Of a DNA stretch of 64,000 nucleotides, positions 34,898-43,374 are shown piece by piece. The stretch is from Paludibacter sp. (GTDB taxonomy: Bacteria > Bacteroidota > Bacteroidia > Bacteroidales > Paludibacteraceae), in the NCBI GenBank assembly GCA_031292575.1, contig JARLGX010000017.1, positions 124,001 through 188,000 of the forward strand, read 5' to 3'. How positions within the stretch are numbered: the stretch's first letter is position 1; each line of letters begins with the position of its first letter. The notes beneath the pieces were generated by a model. It made no database searches and had not been told where the DNA came from. It was given only the letters and a program-made list of their open reading frames with translations. The position numbers and the translations under genes are program-made.

Positions 34898-35350
34898 TTA
34901 CTCTTTATTTTTACTATCTATCCAAATTGTTACTGGTCCATTATTGACCAAAGCCACTTTCATATCGGCTGCAAAAGTACCAGTTTCTACTTCTTTTCCA
35001 AGTTTTTCAGTCAACGATGCGCAAAAATTTTCGTATAACGGTATGGCGGTTTCGTGTTTCGCCGCTTTGATGTACGAAGGACGATTGCCTTTTTTGGTCA
35101 TGGCATGAAGCGTAAACTGGCTAACAACCAGTATTTCACCACCAACCTCCAGCACCGAACGGTTCATTACGCCATTTTCATCATCAAATATACGTAGCCC
35201 AACTACTTTCCCTGCCAGCCAATCCGAATCTTCCACCGTGTCGGCTTCTTCAATGCCAACCAAAACCAATAACCCGATTCCGATGGATGATTTTATAGTT
35301 TTGTCAATCTCTACCGAGGCTTCGTTTACCCGTTGAATTAAAATGCGCAT
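34898..35350 (-). CDS. dtd: D-aminoacyl-tRNA deacylase
   Basis: 150 residues: MRILIQRVNEASVEID, LLVLVGIEEADT, the catalytic VSQFTLHAMTKKGNRPSY (SQFTL) and VALVNNGPVTIWIDS (the GP-cisP-like NGPVT). Normal length of about 150. It hydrolyses D-amino acids (and glycine) from mischarged tRNA. TAATTTTG lies 32 bases upstream. Confidence 0.96.
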   Translation of the reverse strand: MRILIQRVNEASVEIDKTIKSSIGIGLLVLVGIEEADTVEDSDWLAGKVVGLRIFDDENGVMNRSVLEVGGEILVVSQFTLHAMTKKGNRPSYIKAAKHETAIPLYENFCASLTEKLGKEVETGTFAADMKVALVNNGPVTIWIDSKNKE

Positions 35351-35381
35351 GATTTCTGAATTGAACCTGTTTTTCAGTCGG

Positions 35382-35389
35382 CAAAATTA
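35382..35389 (-). promoter_or_regulatory. dtd-pssA -7 box
   Basis: TAATTTTG followed by CCGACTG on the minus strand. The rest of the divergent region (35390-35644) shows no clear + strand promoter for the pectin operon. Confidence 0.5.
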
Positions 35390-35644
35390 CAAAAAAATGT
35401 GGATAGTCAGTTTTTAAGACTTCAGGTCTCTTTAATATTCTGCTTCTTGTCTAATAATATTTTGTTTTTATCAAATACTCCCATTAAAAAACCAATTTTT
35501 CTACTTTCGATTCGTATAAATAAACCAAATTTGCATTGTAATTTGTCTAAGTAATATCTGCTTCGATTTTAGATGACAAATTCGCAACAAATCAATATTT
35601 TTTTTAATCTCAAAAATAGTTAATCATCAAGAAAAATACATTTT

Positions 35645-36811
35645 ATGAAAATCAAAAAAGCATTAATCAGCTTATTTCTATTAAGTTCAATTTTGGCTTC
35701 GGCGGCTAAACCATATTACCGTTGGATGGCCGACTCAGAAATGAAACGAATGCCGGAAAGTTGGATGACCGATTTCTCTAAGTCCCCAAAATGGGATTAT
35801 TGTAATGGGTTGGAACTTCAGGCAATCTACATGGTTTGGGAAAAAACGGCGGAAACAAAGTATTTCAATTATGTGAAAAGCTATACGGATACTATTATCA
35901 ACCAAAATGGACAAATTACAGGTTATAAAAAGGATATTTATAGTCTGGACAAACTAAATTCGGGAAAGATTTTATTCAATCTTTATGCCGTAACCAAAGA
36001 AGAAAAACTTAAAAAAGCGATGGATTTACTGCGCGACCAAATCAAAAACCAACCTCGTACAAGCGAAGGTGGATTCTGGCACAAGAAGATTTACCCACAC
36101 CAAATGTGGCTGGATGGCATCTACATGGCTTCACCTTATCTGGCCGAATATGCATATCGATTCGGCGAAAAAGAACTTTTTGATGATGTTGCCAACCAAA
36201 TTCTGACCATAACAAAACATACCTACGACTCCAAAACAGGGCTTTATTACCACGCCTGGGACGAAAGTCATGAACAAAAATGGTCAAATCCCAAAACAGG
36301 AACCTCACCTAACTTTTGGTCGAGGAGCATGGGTTGGTATATGATGGCTTTGGTGGATGTGCTCGATTATTTGCCAAAAGATCATCCTAAACGTCCCGAA
36401 ATTATTAAAATACTGAATAATTTAAGTTTGTCACTCGAAAAATATCAGGATCCGAAAACCGGTATGTGGTTTCAGGTGACAGATAAAATGGGCGAAAAAG
36501 GGAATTATGTAGAATCGTCGGGGTCGGCCATGTTTATTTATACCTGGGTAAAAGGAGCTGAAAAAGGATACTTGCCAAAAACATTTTTAGCTAAAGGTGC
36601 AAAAGCTTACGATAAGTTTGTAAAACAATTTGTAAAGGAAAATCCCGATGGAACACTTACTGTTACCGAAGCATGTTCGGTTGCCGGATTAGGTGGAAGT
36701 CCGCATTATCGCGATGGGAGTTTTCAGTATTATATTTCCGAACCCAAACGCGACAACGATCCTAAAGCTGTTGCACCATTTATTATGGCAAGTGTCTTGT
36801 TGAATAAATAA
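35645..36811 (+). CDS. GH105 unsaturated rhamnogalacturonyl hydrolase
   Basis: 388 residues with a signal peptide (1-20, LILASA). Family GH105 alpha6/alpha6 barrel: YYRWMADSEMKRMPESWM, KIYPHQMWLDGIYMASPYLA EYA (general-acid Asp in LDGIYM), HAWDESHEQKWSNPKTG, SPNFWSRSMGWYMMALVDVL and SGSAMFIYTW. It removes the unsaturated uronic acid left by pectate or rhamnogalacturonan lyases, in the periplasm. First gene of a four-gene pectin operon (gaps 42, 23 and 27 bases). Confidence 0.92.
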   Translation: MKIKKALISLFLLSSILASAAKPYYRWMADSEMKRMPESWMTDFSKSPKWDYCNGLELQAIYMVWEKTAETKYFNYVKSYTDTIINQNGQITGYKKDIYSLDKLNSGKILFNLYAVTKEEKLKKAMDLLRDQIKNQPRTSEGGFWHKKIYPHQMWLDGIYMASPYLAEYAYRFGEKELFDDVANQILTITKHTYDSKTGLYYHAWDESHEQKWSNPKTGTSPNFWSRSMGWYMMALVDVLDYLPKDHPKRPEIIKILNNLSLSLEKYQDPKTGMWFQVTDKMGEKGNYVESSGSAMFIYTWVKGAEKGYLPKTFLAKGAKAYDKFVKQFVKENPDGTLTVTEACSVAGLGGSPHYRDGSFQYYISEPKRDNDPKAVAPFIMASVLLNK

Positions 36812-36853
36812 AATCAAAGTTCCATACGACCATTTAAAAATAATTAGTATCAC

Positions 36854-37798
36854 ATGAAAAAAATAGCATTATCATTTTTTGTCCTCTTAAGTTTGTGTTC
36901 CTTTGCCCAACAGAAAAATTATATTGTGGTTGATCGCAATGGTACTGGAAATTTCCGAAACATACAGCAAGCCATCGACTCGGTGCGGGCTTTCAATCCC
37001 GCCGGCACAGTGACCATTTTTATCAAAAAAGGCTTTTACAAAGAAAAACTGGTAATACCGACGCATTGCTGTAATGTCAGGCTGGTTGGCGAGGACCGCG
37101 ATCAGACCATTATAAATTACGATGACCACGCCAACATCAATAAAATGGGAACATTCCGCACGTATACATTGAAAATATGTGGGAACGACATTCATCTTGA
37201 AAACCTGACCGTAGAAAATACAGCTGCACAAATGGGACAAGCTGTTGCGCTGCACGTGGAAGGCGACAGGGCGGTGTTTGTAAATTGCCGTTTTCTGGGC
37301 AATCAGGATACAATTTATACCGGACGTGAGAATATGCGCCAGTATTTCCTGAATTGCTACATCGAAGGAACCACCGATTTTATTTTCGGTCCATCGACAG
37401 CGTGGTTTGAGGGGTGCGAAATTCTTTGCAAACGAAATTCATATATTGCTGCTGCCAGTACTCCCCAGAATATAAAATACGGTTACATTTTCAATAATTG
37501 TAAAATTCATTTAGCCGAAGGTGTTACTGAGGAGTATCTGGGTCGTCCGTGGCGGGCTTATGCCATGACATTGTATATGAATTGTCAACTTCCCAAAGGC
37601 ATTAGACCCATTGGTTGGGATAACTGGAAGAATACTGAAAATGAAAAAACAGCTCGTTACTTGGAATACAACAATTCGGGCGAAGGTGCTGATACTTCGG
37701 GACGAACATGGTCCAAAGTGCTGACTAAAAAGGAAGCCGCCGAATATACGGTACAAAATGTATTGAAAGGATACGACAACTGGGATCCAACAAAATAA
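36854..37798 (+). CDS. Pectinesterase (CE8)
   Basis: 314 residues, signal peptide 1-18 (LCSFAQQ). Right-handed beta-helix with the CE8 active site: GQAVALHVEGDRAVFVNCRF LGNQDTIYT (Gln and Asp), GTTDFIFGPSTAWFEGC (second Asp) and YLGRPWRAYA (Arg/Trp). It removes methyl esters from homogalacturonan before lyase or hydrolase attack. Secreted to the periplasm. Confidence 0.95.
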   Translation: MKKIALSFFVLLSLCSFAQQKNYIVVDRNGTGNFRNIQQAIDSVRAFNPAGTVTIFIKKGFYKEKLVIPTHCCNVRLVGEDRDQTIINYDDHANINKMGTFRTYTLKICGNDIHLENLTVENTAAQMGQAVALHVEGDRAVFVNCRFLGNQDTIYTGRENMRQYFLNCYIEGTTDFIFGPSTAWFEGCEILCKRNSYIAAASTPQNIKYGYIFNNCKIHLAEGVTEEYLGRPWRAYAMTLYMNCQLPKGIRPIGWDNWKNTENEKTARYLEYNNSGEGADTSGRTWSKVLTKKEAAEYTVQNVLKGYDNWDPTK

Positions 37799-37821
37799 TT
37801 TACCATTTACAATTAAAAAAT

Positions 37822-38592
37822 ATGAAGTTCAAATTTTTAATTTTGTTTTTATTATCTGTTGGCATTCTGCAGGCAAAAGTGCGTGTTTTCACTATTGGCG
37901 ACAGTACAATGGCCGATTACGATACGGTAAAATACAGTGGCGACAAAGAACAACGCGGTTGGTGCCAACTGTTTCCCGAGTTATTGACGAAGGATGTAAT
38001 ACTTAAAAATGCAGCACGGAATGGTCGAAGCTCCAAATCTTTTTATTACGAAGTTTGGAAAACCTTGCGCAATGAACTTAAACCCGGCGATTATGTCTTT
38101 ATTCAGTTTGGACACAACGACGAAAAAAATAACGGACTCGACACCAACGAAAACGATACAACTACAAGTGCCCGAGGCACTGCACCCTGGTCGGAATACC
38201 AACGGTTTTTGAGCATGTATGTAAAAGATGTCCGCGAGCGGGGTGCAATTCCTGTATTATTCACACCTGTTACCCGCAGATATTTTAAAGATGGACATTT
38301 GACTCAAAAAGCCTTGCATAATTTATCAACAAATGCTGCCGATGACTCGACTCTGAATTATGTGGCTGCTATGAAGCATGTGGCTCGTGAATTTTCGGTG
38401 CCATTGATTGATTTGACTGCGTCTACAAAAAGGCTGGTGGAAAGCTACGGACCCGAAAAATCGAAGGCAATACTTTACATTAAAGCCGATGATACACATT
38501 TGAAAATTGAAGGTGCACGTGAGTTTGCTAAACTGGCTGCTGTAGAATTAAAAAGCAAGGGTATTTTAAGTCAATATATTGTTTTAAAATAA
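37822..38592 (+). CDS. SGNH hydrolase, rhamnogalacturonan acetylesterase type (CE12)
   Basis: 256 residues, signal peptide 1-18. SGNH blocks: VFTIGDSTMADY (Ser), ARNGRSSKSFYYE (Gly), VFIQFGHNDEKN (Asn) and ADDTHLKIEGA (Asp/His). Matches rhamnogalacturonan acetylesterases of family CE12. It removes acetyl groups from the pectin backbone, preparing it for the GH105 and other enzymes of this operon. Confidence 0.92.
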   Translation: MKFKFLILFLLSVGILQAKVRVFTIGDSTMADYDTVKYSGDKEQRGWCQLFPELLTKDVILKNAARNGRSSKSFYYEVWKTLRNELKPGDYVFIQFGHNDEKNNGLDTNENDTTTSARGTAPWSEYQRFLSMYVKDVRERGAIPVLFTPVTRRYFKDGHLTQKALHNLSTNAADDSTLNYVAAMKHVAREFSVPLIDLTASTKRLVESYGPEKSKAILYIKADDTHLKIEGAREFAKLAAVELKSKGILSQYIVLK

Positions 38593-38619
38593 TTAGATCT
38601 CGCCAAACATAAATTTTCC

Positions 38620-40281
38620 ATGCAAAAAATCACACTTACATTCTTTTCGCTTCTTTTGCTTTGTACGGGTTTATTATCGGCTCAAACTATTTCCAAGGTA
38701 TGGGTTTCCGATTTAGGAAATGGCAGTTACAAAAACCCCGTGCTTTATGCCGATTATTCCGACCCGGATGTGTGTCGGGTTGGCAATGATTATTACATGG
38801 TGGCTTCGTCGTTTGGCAATATTCCCGGGTTGCCCATTCTGCATTCTTTCGATTTGGTAAACTGGACGATTATCGGTCATGCTGTTTTGGAAATGACACC
38901 CGAAAACCGTTTCAATACCATGCAACATGGCAACGGTGTATGGGCTCCAAGTATCCGCTATCATAACAACGAATTCTATATCTATTTTGGGGACCCGGAT
39001 GCCGGAATTTACATGACCAAAACGTCTGATCCTGCCGGAAACTGGTCGCCGCTGGCGATGGTGAAGGAGGGGAAAGGACTGATTGATGCCTGCCCGCTGT
39101 GGGACGAAGATGGCAAAGTATACCTGGTTCATGGATACGCGGGTAGCCGTGCCGGAATGAAAAGTGTGTTGGGAGTTTTTGAAATGTCGGTAGATGGCAC
39201 TAAATCCATTAGTCCCGACCGGCTTATTTTTGATGGACATCCCAATAATCCGACCACCGAAGGACCAAAATTTTATAAACATAACGGCTATTACTATATT
39301 TTTTGTCCTGCCGGTGGTGTAAAACCCGGTTGGCAGTTGGCGTTACGCTCGAAAAACGTGTACGGGCCCTACGAGGAAAAACGCGTGATGGCGCAAGGAA
39401 AATCGGATATCAACGGGCCACACCAGGGTGCCTGGGTGGATACTCCCGATGGGAAACAGGATTGGTTCCTGCATTTTCAGGATTTGTATGCTTACGGCCG
39501 TGCAGTGTTGCTGCAACCCATGACGTGGGTGAACGACTGGCCCGTAATGGGCGTGGACAAAGAGGGAAAAGGTTGCGGAACACCCGTATCGACTTACAAA
39601 AAACCGGATGTGGGCAAAAGCTATCCGAAAGCAACTCCGGCCGAAAGCGATGAGTTTAGTGGGCAAATCCTCGGGCTTCAATGGCAATGGCAGGCCAACA
39701 GCAATCCTCTGTGGTATTACTGTGCCGGCGATAAAGGATATCTCCGCCTGTTTGCCTGGCAACTGATTGGTGATGCCAAAAACCTGTGGGACGCACCGAA
39801 CCTGTTACTTCAGAAATTCCCGGCACCCGATTTTTGCGCCACAACCAAACTGACGTTCAGCCCGTTTAAAAGAGGGGAACGCGCCGGATTGGTGGTTATG
39901 GGAATGGATTATGCCACGCTGACCATCGAGAAAGGAGAAAAAGGATTGACCTTAAACCAGATTAGCTGCCTGAAAGCCGACAAAGGTTCGCCCGAAACGC
40001 TCAATGCCTCCGTGCCGTTGGAACAACCCACTGTTTTTCTGCGGGTAGAGATTTCCCAAAGCAAAATGCCGAACGAAGAAAAAATCAATCAACCGATAGC
40101 AACCTGCACATTCAGTTACAGCACCGACGGACAGAGATTCAAACCGCTTGGAAAACAATTCACGGCGCGCGAAGGCCTGTGGATAGGAGCCAAGGTAGGT
40201 CTTTATTGCAGCCGCCCGAAACCAATGAACGACTCGGGTTACACCGATGTGGATTGGTTTAGAATTGAATCAGCGAAATAA
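38620..40281 (+). CDS. GH43-family glycosidase with C-terminal beta-sandwich
   Basis: 553 residues with signal peptide (1-22, LLSAQT). Five-bladed propeller: YADYSDPDVCRVGNDYYMVA SS (catalytic-base Asp), LIDACPLWDEDGKVYLVHGY (pKa-modulating Asp) and NNPTTEGPKFYKHNGYYYIF (acid Glu). Residues about 340-553 form the lectin-like GH43_C2 domain. Probable beta-xylosidase or alpha-L-arabinofuranosidase acting on pectin side chains; the specificity is not readable. The second half of the gene is visibly more G/C-rich than its neighbours. Confidence 0.92.
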   Translation: MQKITLTFFSLLLLCTGLLSAQTISKVWVSDLGNGSYKNPVLYADYSDPDVCRVGNDYYMVASSFGNIPGLPILHSFDLVNWTIIGHAVLEMTPENRFNTMQHGNGVWAPSIRYHNNEFYIYFGDPDAGIYMTKTSDPAGNWSPLAMVKEGKGLIDACPLWDEDGKVYLVHGYAGSRAGMKSVLGVFEMSVDGTKSISPDRLIFDGHPNNPTTEGPKFYKHNGYYYIFCPAGGVKPGWQLALRSKNVYGPYEEKRVMAQGKSDINGPHQGAWVDTPDGKQDWFLHFQDLYAYGRAVLLQPMTWVNDWPVMGVDKEGKGCGTPVSTYKKPDVGKSYPKATPAESDEFSGQILGLQWQWQANSNPLWYYCAGDKGYLRLFAWQLIGDAKNLWDAPNLLLQKFPAPDFCATTKLTFSPFKRGERAGLVVMGMDYATLTIEKGEKGLTLNQISCLKADKGSPETLNASVPLEQPTVFLRVEISQSKMPNEEKINQPIATCTFSYSTDGQRFKPLGKQFTAREGLWIGAKVGLYCSRPKPMNDSGYTDVDWFRIESAK

Positions 40282-40290
40282 AGAAGAGAC

Positions 40291-40325
40291 AAATTATCGG
40301 GGGTAGTTAAATCACCCGATAATTT
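40291..40325 (+). terminator. Terminator of the pectin operon
   Basis: aaattatcggg (40291-40301) pairs with cccgataattt (40315-40325), followed on + by a T-rich run. The loop contains the stop of the convergent gene 40307-40621. Confidence 0.8.
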
Positions 40326-40621
40326 TTATTTTGAGATAAATAGAACCCTGCAGTTCCGAGCAATGGGAAGCAAAAAACACCACCCAATAAATAATAATAC
40401 GGCACGTGTTGCAAAATAGTCAAAATCTGTTGCACTAACCCGAAAGTGATTCCCAGATAAAAGGAAATGGCCATCCCGATAGCGGCAAAAACCCATACAA
40501 TCCAACCGTGGTCGGCTTGTTCGGGGAGCTTTCGCATAACACGCTGGCTGAAGCCATTATTTGAAATTTCCTGTTTGTATTCGCCGAAAAAATCTTTCAG
40601 CAATTTGTCATTAGTTTCCAT
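40307..40621 (-). CDS. Putative anti-sigma-like membrane protein (DUF5056-like)
   Basis: 104 residues: a short N-terminal helical domain (1-35, DKLLKDFFGEYKQEISNNGF SQRVMRKLPE) and two membrane helices (about 41-61 and 73-95). It overlaps the upstream sigma gene by 11 bases (start inside the sigma 3' end). The position and shape suggest it restrains or senses for that sigma factor; the classical zinc-finger (ZAS) motif is absent. The family assignment is tentative. Confidence 0.7.
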   Translation of the reverse strand: METNDKLLKDFFGEYKQEISNNGFSQRVMRKLPEQADHGWIVWVFAAIGMAISFYLGITFGLVQQILTILQHVPYYYLLGGVFCFPLLGTAGFYLSQNKNYRVI

Positions 40622-41153
40622 ATCCTGCGTTTGTTAGGTAAACAGTTAGTTTTTCTTTCCCTTTCAGAATATAGGTTTTCACCGTTCCGAGTGGGCAATT
40701 CATTATTTTGGCAATTTCTTTGTGTGTTTTATCTTCCATATAAAACAATAATACGGCCGTTTGTTCTTCTTTGCGCAATAGTTTTAACGCTTTATAAATA
40801 TCCATTTTCTCGGCCGAGAATTCGTTTTGAGTTTGGTGCAAACCGTCAATTTCGAATTCGTTGATGTCGGCATAATGTTTTTGTGCCCGGGCCGAGTCGT
40901 AATACACGTTGTAAGCAATGCGGTAAAGCCAGGTGGAAAATCCCGAAAGCCCTTTAAAGGCGGAAATATTCAGGTATGCTTTGATAAAAGTTTCCTGCGC
41001 CAAATCGTCGCTCAACGGGCCATCGCCCACCGTGAGGTTCAGAAAGAACCTCCGTATGGGCGATTGGTACTTGCAGGTTAGTTTATCGAATGCGTTTTTG
41101 TCGCCCAATAAAGCAACCTGCGTAACCCAGCGGATATCATCCGTGTTGCTCAT
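40611..41153 (-). CDS. ECF-type RNA polymerase sigma factor
   Basis: 180 residues. Region 2: FDKLTCKYQSPIRRFFLNLT … DDLAQETFIKAYLNISAFKG LSGFSTWLYRIAYNVYYDS. Region 4: LRKEEQTAVLLFYMEDKTHK EIAKIMNCPLGTVKTYILKG KEKL. It directs RNA polymerase to a regulon that cannot be named here. It overlaps the genes on both sides (17 bases with the upstream gene, 11 with the downstream one), so the three form one tight operon. Confidence 0.93.
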   Translation of the reverse strand: MSNTDDIRWVTQVALLGDKNAFDKLTCKYQSPIRRFFLNLTVGDGPLSDDLAQETFIKAYLNISAFKGLSGFSTWLYRIAYNVYYDSARAQKHYADINEFEIDGLHQTQNEFSAEKMDIYKALKLLRKEEQTAVLLFYMEDKTHKEIAKIMNCPLGTVKTYILKGKEKLTVYLTNAGYGN

Positions 41154-41766
41154 TGTTGTTTATTGTTGAATCAGTTTTTGGTTTTTCCAGAAAATGAACC
41201 AATAAATAACCAACACCTACAAAGGTGGGAACAATTCCAACAATCAATGCCTCTTTATGACTCATAACAATGAATGAAATCAGCACACCTAAACCAATAA
41301 CCAACCAAAGAATTCCTTTTTTCAGGTTCGAAGCAGGGTTTTCTTTCTTCGGTTCGTCAAAAAAATGTTCGGGAACCGTTTGACCCATCTCCAACGATTT
41401 AGTGTACAATTCGTACCGGCGACGGGATTCTTCTTTTTTATTCCTAACATTCACAACAATTACCGTTCCTGCAAAAAGAAATGGTAATGCGCAAATCAAA
41501 ACAATTCCAACTCCGTTTAAAGGCATGGCACTACGATCATCATTTGAAACTCGTCTCTCTTCTATCTCCTGCTCACCTTTTTTTAGTTCCATAATTTGAG
41601 ATGCAGAAAGCTTTGAAAACATAATCGAGTCTTTCTTTTGTTCCTGAATTTCCTTACTGTTGGCTACAATAGTCTGTTTCAGGCTGTCCATATTAATGCC
41701 TTTTTCGGCTGCTTTTGCTCCGACTAATAAAGTCAAAGCCAATAAAAATAATCCAATTCGTTTCAT
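41137..41766 (-). CDS. Membrane protein of the sigma operon (DUF6249-like)
   Basis: 209 residues: signal peptide or helix at 1-20, a charged Lys/Glu coil at 30-70, a membrane helix near 84-105, a cytoplasmic RRRYELYTKSLEMGQTVPEH segment, then two C-terminal helices (about 150-168 and 172-190). The family is likely DUF6249, unknown function, often next to ECF sigma genes. First gene of the sigma operon. Confidence 0.72.
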   Translation of the reverse strand: MKRIGLFLLALTLLVGAKAAEKGINMDSLKQTIVANSKEIQEQKKDSIMFSKLSASQIMELKKGEQEIEERRVSNDDRSAMPLNGVGIVLICALPFLFAGTVIVVNVRNKKEESRRRYELYTKSLEMGQTVPEHFFDEPKKENPASNLKKGILWLVIGLGVLISFIVMSHKEALIVGIVPTFVGVGYLLVHFLEKPKTDSTINNNEQHG

Positions 41767-41932
41767 AATCGTAAATTTTAGTGTGTAAAAATAATGTTTG
41801 TTTTCTAATTAGACGAAACGAACATTAGTTTTGGATTTAAAACGGATAAAATAAATGAAATTATTTTTTCAATCAAAAATTAAAAGATTAGAGTCCTTAA
41901 AAATGATTTCATTTTTAAGAGTAATTTATAAA

Positions 41933-42424
41933 CTAATACTTTCGGGTTACTGAAAACGAAAGCTTTGGAAAAAATAATATTGGCAGTGAAACTCCAACTA
42001 CCAACGCCAGAAGAATAAACAATGCAGTCATTCCATTATGAAAAAAATCAAGTATAAAGCCCTGACTTTTGACAGCGTCTGTGCTTTGCATAAATTTAAT
42101 CAAACTTAAAATGGTGCGGTATGCGAATAAACCGGGAATCATTGGTAAAAGCGAAGGAAACGAAAAGACTTCGGCAGGACAATGAATGAGTCGTGCAAAA
42201 AGAATGCTTAACAAACCGATAAAAGAAGCTGCAACAAAGGTTGCTAATGAAATTTCGAGTCCCGATTTTATTAAAAAAAACCGTAATGCATGGCCTAAGG
42301 CAGCCAAAATAGCCGATACAAATATTGCATTGCGCGGAGGATTGGAAATTACAGCAAAACCTATGGCCGCAATAGCTGCCATCAATCCATCCACAAGCAC
42401 TAAACGAATCATTTCAGTTGTCAT
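41933..42424 (-). CDS. Threonine/serine exporter, small subunit (ThrE C-terminal half)
   Basis: 163 residues from ATG 42424 (MTTEMIRLVLVDGLMAAIAA). Five membrane helices; FSFPSLLPMIPGLFAYRTIL matches the ThrE_2/DUF3815 family. The ATG overlaps the stop of the partner gene (ATGA), so the pair is coupled and together corresponds to a full ThrE exporter. A longer frame to 42478 is not used. Confidence 0.85.
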   Translation of the reverse strand: MTTEMIRLVLVDGLMAAIAAIGFAVISNPPRNAIFVSAILAALGHALRFFLIKSGLEISLATFVAASFIGLLSILFARLIHCPAEVFSFPSLLPMIPGLFAYRTILSLIKFMQSTDAVKSQGFILDFFHNGMTALFILLALVVGVSLPILFFPKLSFSVTRKY

Positions 42425-43212
42425 AATTTTTCTAATCCTAAAATTAACATAGAAGTAAATAAGCCGATAGCAATGCATACAATTAAACTCACTGCATTTA
42501 CCAGCCGGGCAATTCCGGTAAGAATGTGACCCTGCAAAATATCCAAAATTGAATTAATAAGCGGAACTCCGGGAATTAAGTAAAGTACACTCGATGCAAG
42601 TGCAATTTCGGGTGTGTGTCCAACATGTAATACATAACCCATGCCTGCTAAAAGCGATGCAACAAAGGCACTTGAAGTAAAAGTCACCAAATGGTTAATG
42701 TGCTTTTTCATCATTTCCTGCCGAACAGAAAATCCGATAAATGTGGCGAAAAAAACAAATGCCATGGCTGTAAAATCACCTTTGAATAATCCACAAAATG
42801 AAGCATTTGCAGCGGAAACTAAAAATAAAACTAACCAACTGTTCATCCTTTTTTTCGAGATAATTTTATGATAATCCGACCTGACTGCATCGTAAGGCAG
42901 ATGCTTATCGTAAGTTTCCCAACTCAATGCACTTAATTCGGACACAATGGTAAAATTCAAATGCAATGGTTTAATTTTTTTTACTTGTGTTAGGAGCTTT
43001 CCCGGATTTTCTTTGTTGATAATTGTCATCATGATGCTCAACTGAAAAACAGATAAATCCAATTCGTAACCAAAAGTTTCGGCCATGCGTGAAACGTTTT
43101 GTATAATTCGCATAGTATGAGCTCCGGATGACATCAACGCTGAAGCAATATCAATTAATAAAACTGCAGTTTGTTCAATGGTAGGTTCCTGATTAAAAGG
43201 ATTGTCAGTCAT
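42421..43212 (-). CDS. Threonine/serine exporter, large subunit (ThrE N-terminal half)
   Basis: 263 residues, ThrE/DUF1212 family: ALMSSGAHTMRIIQNVSRMA in the N-terminal cytoplasmic domain, then five helices from about 118, with LYLIPGVPLINSILDILQGH the conserved PGxPL motif. With the 42424 gene it should export threonine or serine. TACCTTTG lies 33 bases upstream. Confidence 0.87.
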   Translation of the reverse strand: MTDNPFNQEPTIEQTAVLLIDIASALMSSGAHTMRIIQNVSRMAETFGYELDLSVFQLSIMMTIINKENPGKLLTQVKKIKPLHLNFTIVSELSALSWETYDKHLPYDAVRSDYHKIISKKRMNSWLVLFLVSAANASFCGLFKGDFTAMAFVFFATFIGFSVRQEMMKKHINHLVTFTSSAFVASLLAGMGYVLHVGHTPEIALASSVLYLIPGVPLINSILDILQGHILTGIARLVNAVSLIVCIAIGLFTSMLILGLEKL

Positions 43213-43244
43213 AGTGAAAAAGTTTTCATTTTATATTTTCTGCT

Positions 43245-43252
43245 CAAAGGTA
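43245..43252 (-). promoter_or_regulatory. thrE-type operon -7 box
   Basis: TACCTTTG followed by AGCAG on the minus strand, 33 bases before ATG 43212. Confidence 0.5.
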
Positions 43253-43295
43253 AAGAAAAATGATATTTAATCATACTTGAACTTATATTTATTGC

Positions 43296-43303
43296 TAATT
43301 TTG
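43296..43303 (+). promoter_or_regulatory. copA -7 box
   Basis: TAATTTTG followed by CATAAGC, 72 bases before the copA ATG. It is divergent from the thrE promoter. No CueR- or CsoR-type operator was recognised. Confidence 0.45.
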
Positions 43304-43374
43304 CATAAGCATCCTTCTAAAACCTGAACTAAATCAGGTGAGAAATGTTTTTGTGAATGAAACGATATTAAAAA

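Noticed and set aside
39303-39762. Long antisense and offset ORFs in the GH43 gene
   Set aside because: High G/C lowers stop frequency; GH43 motifs are complete in the annotated frame.
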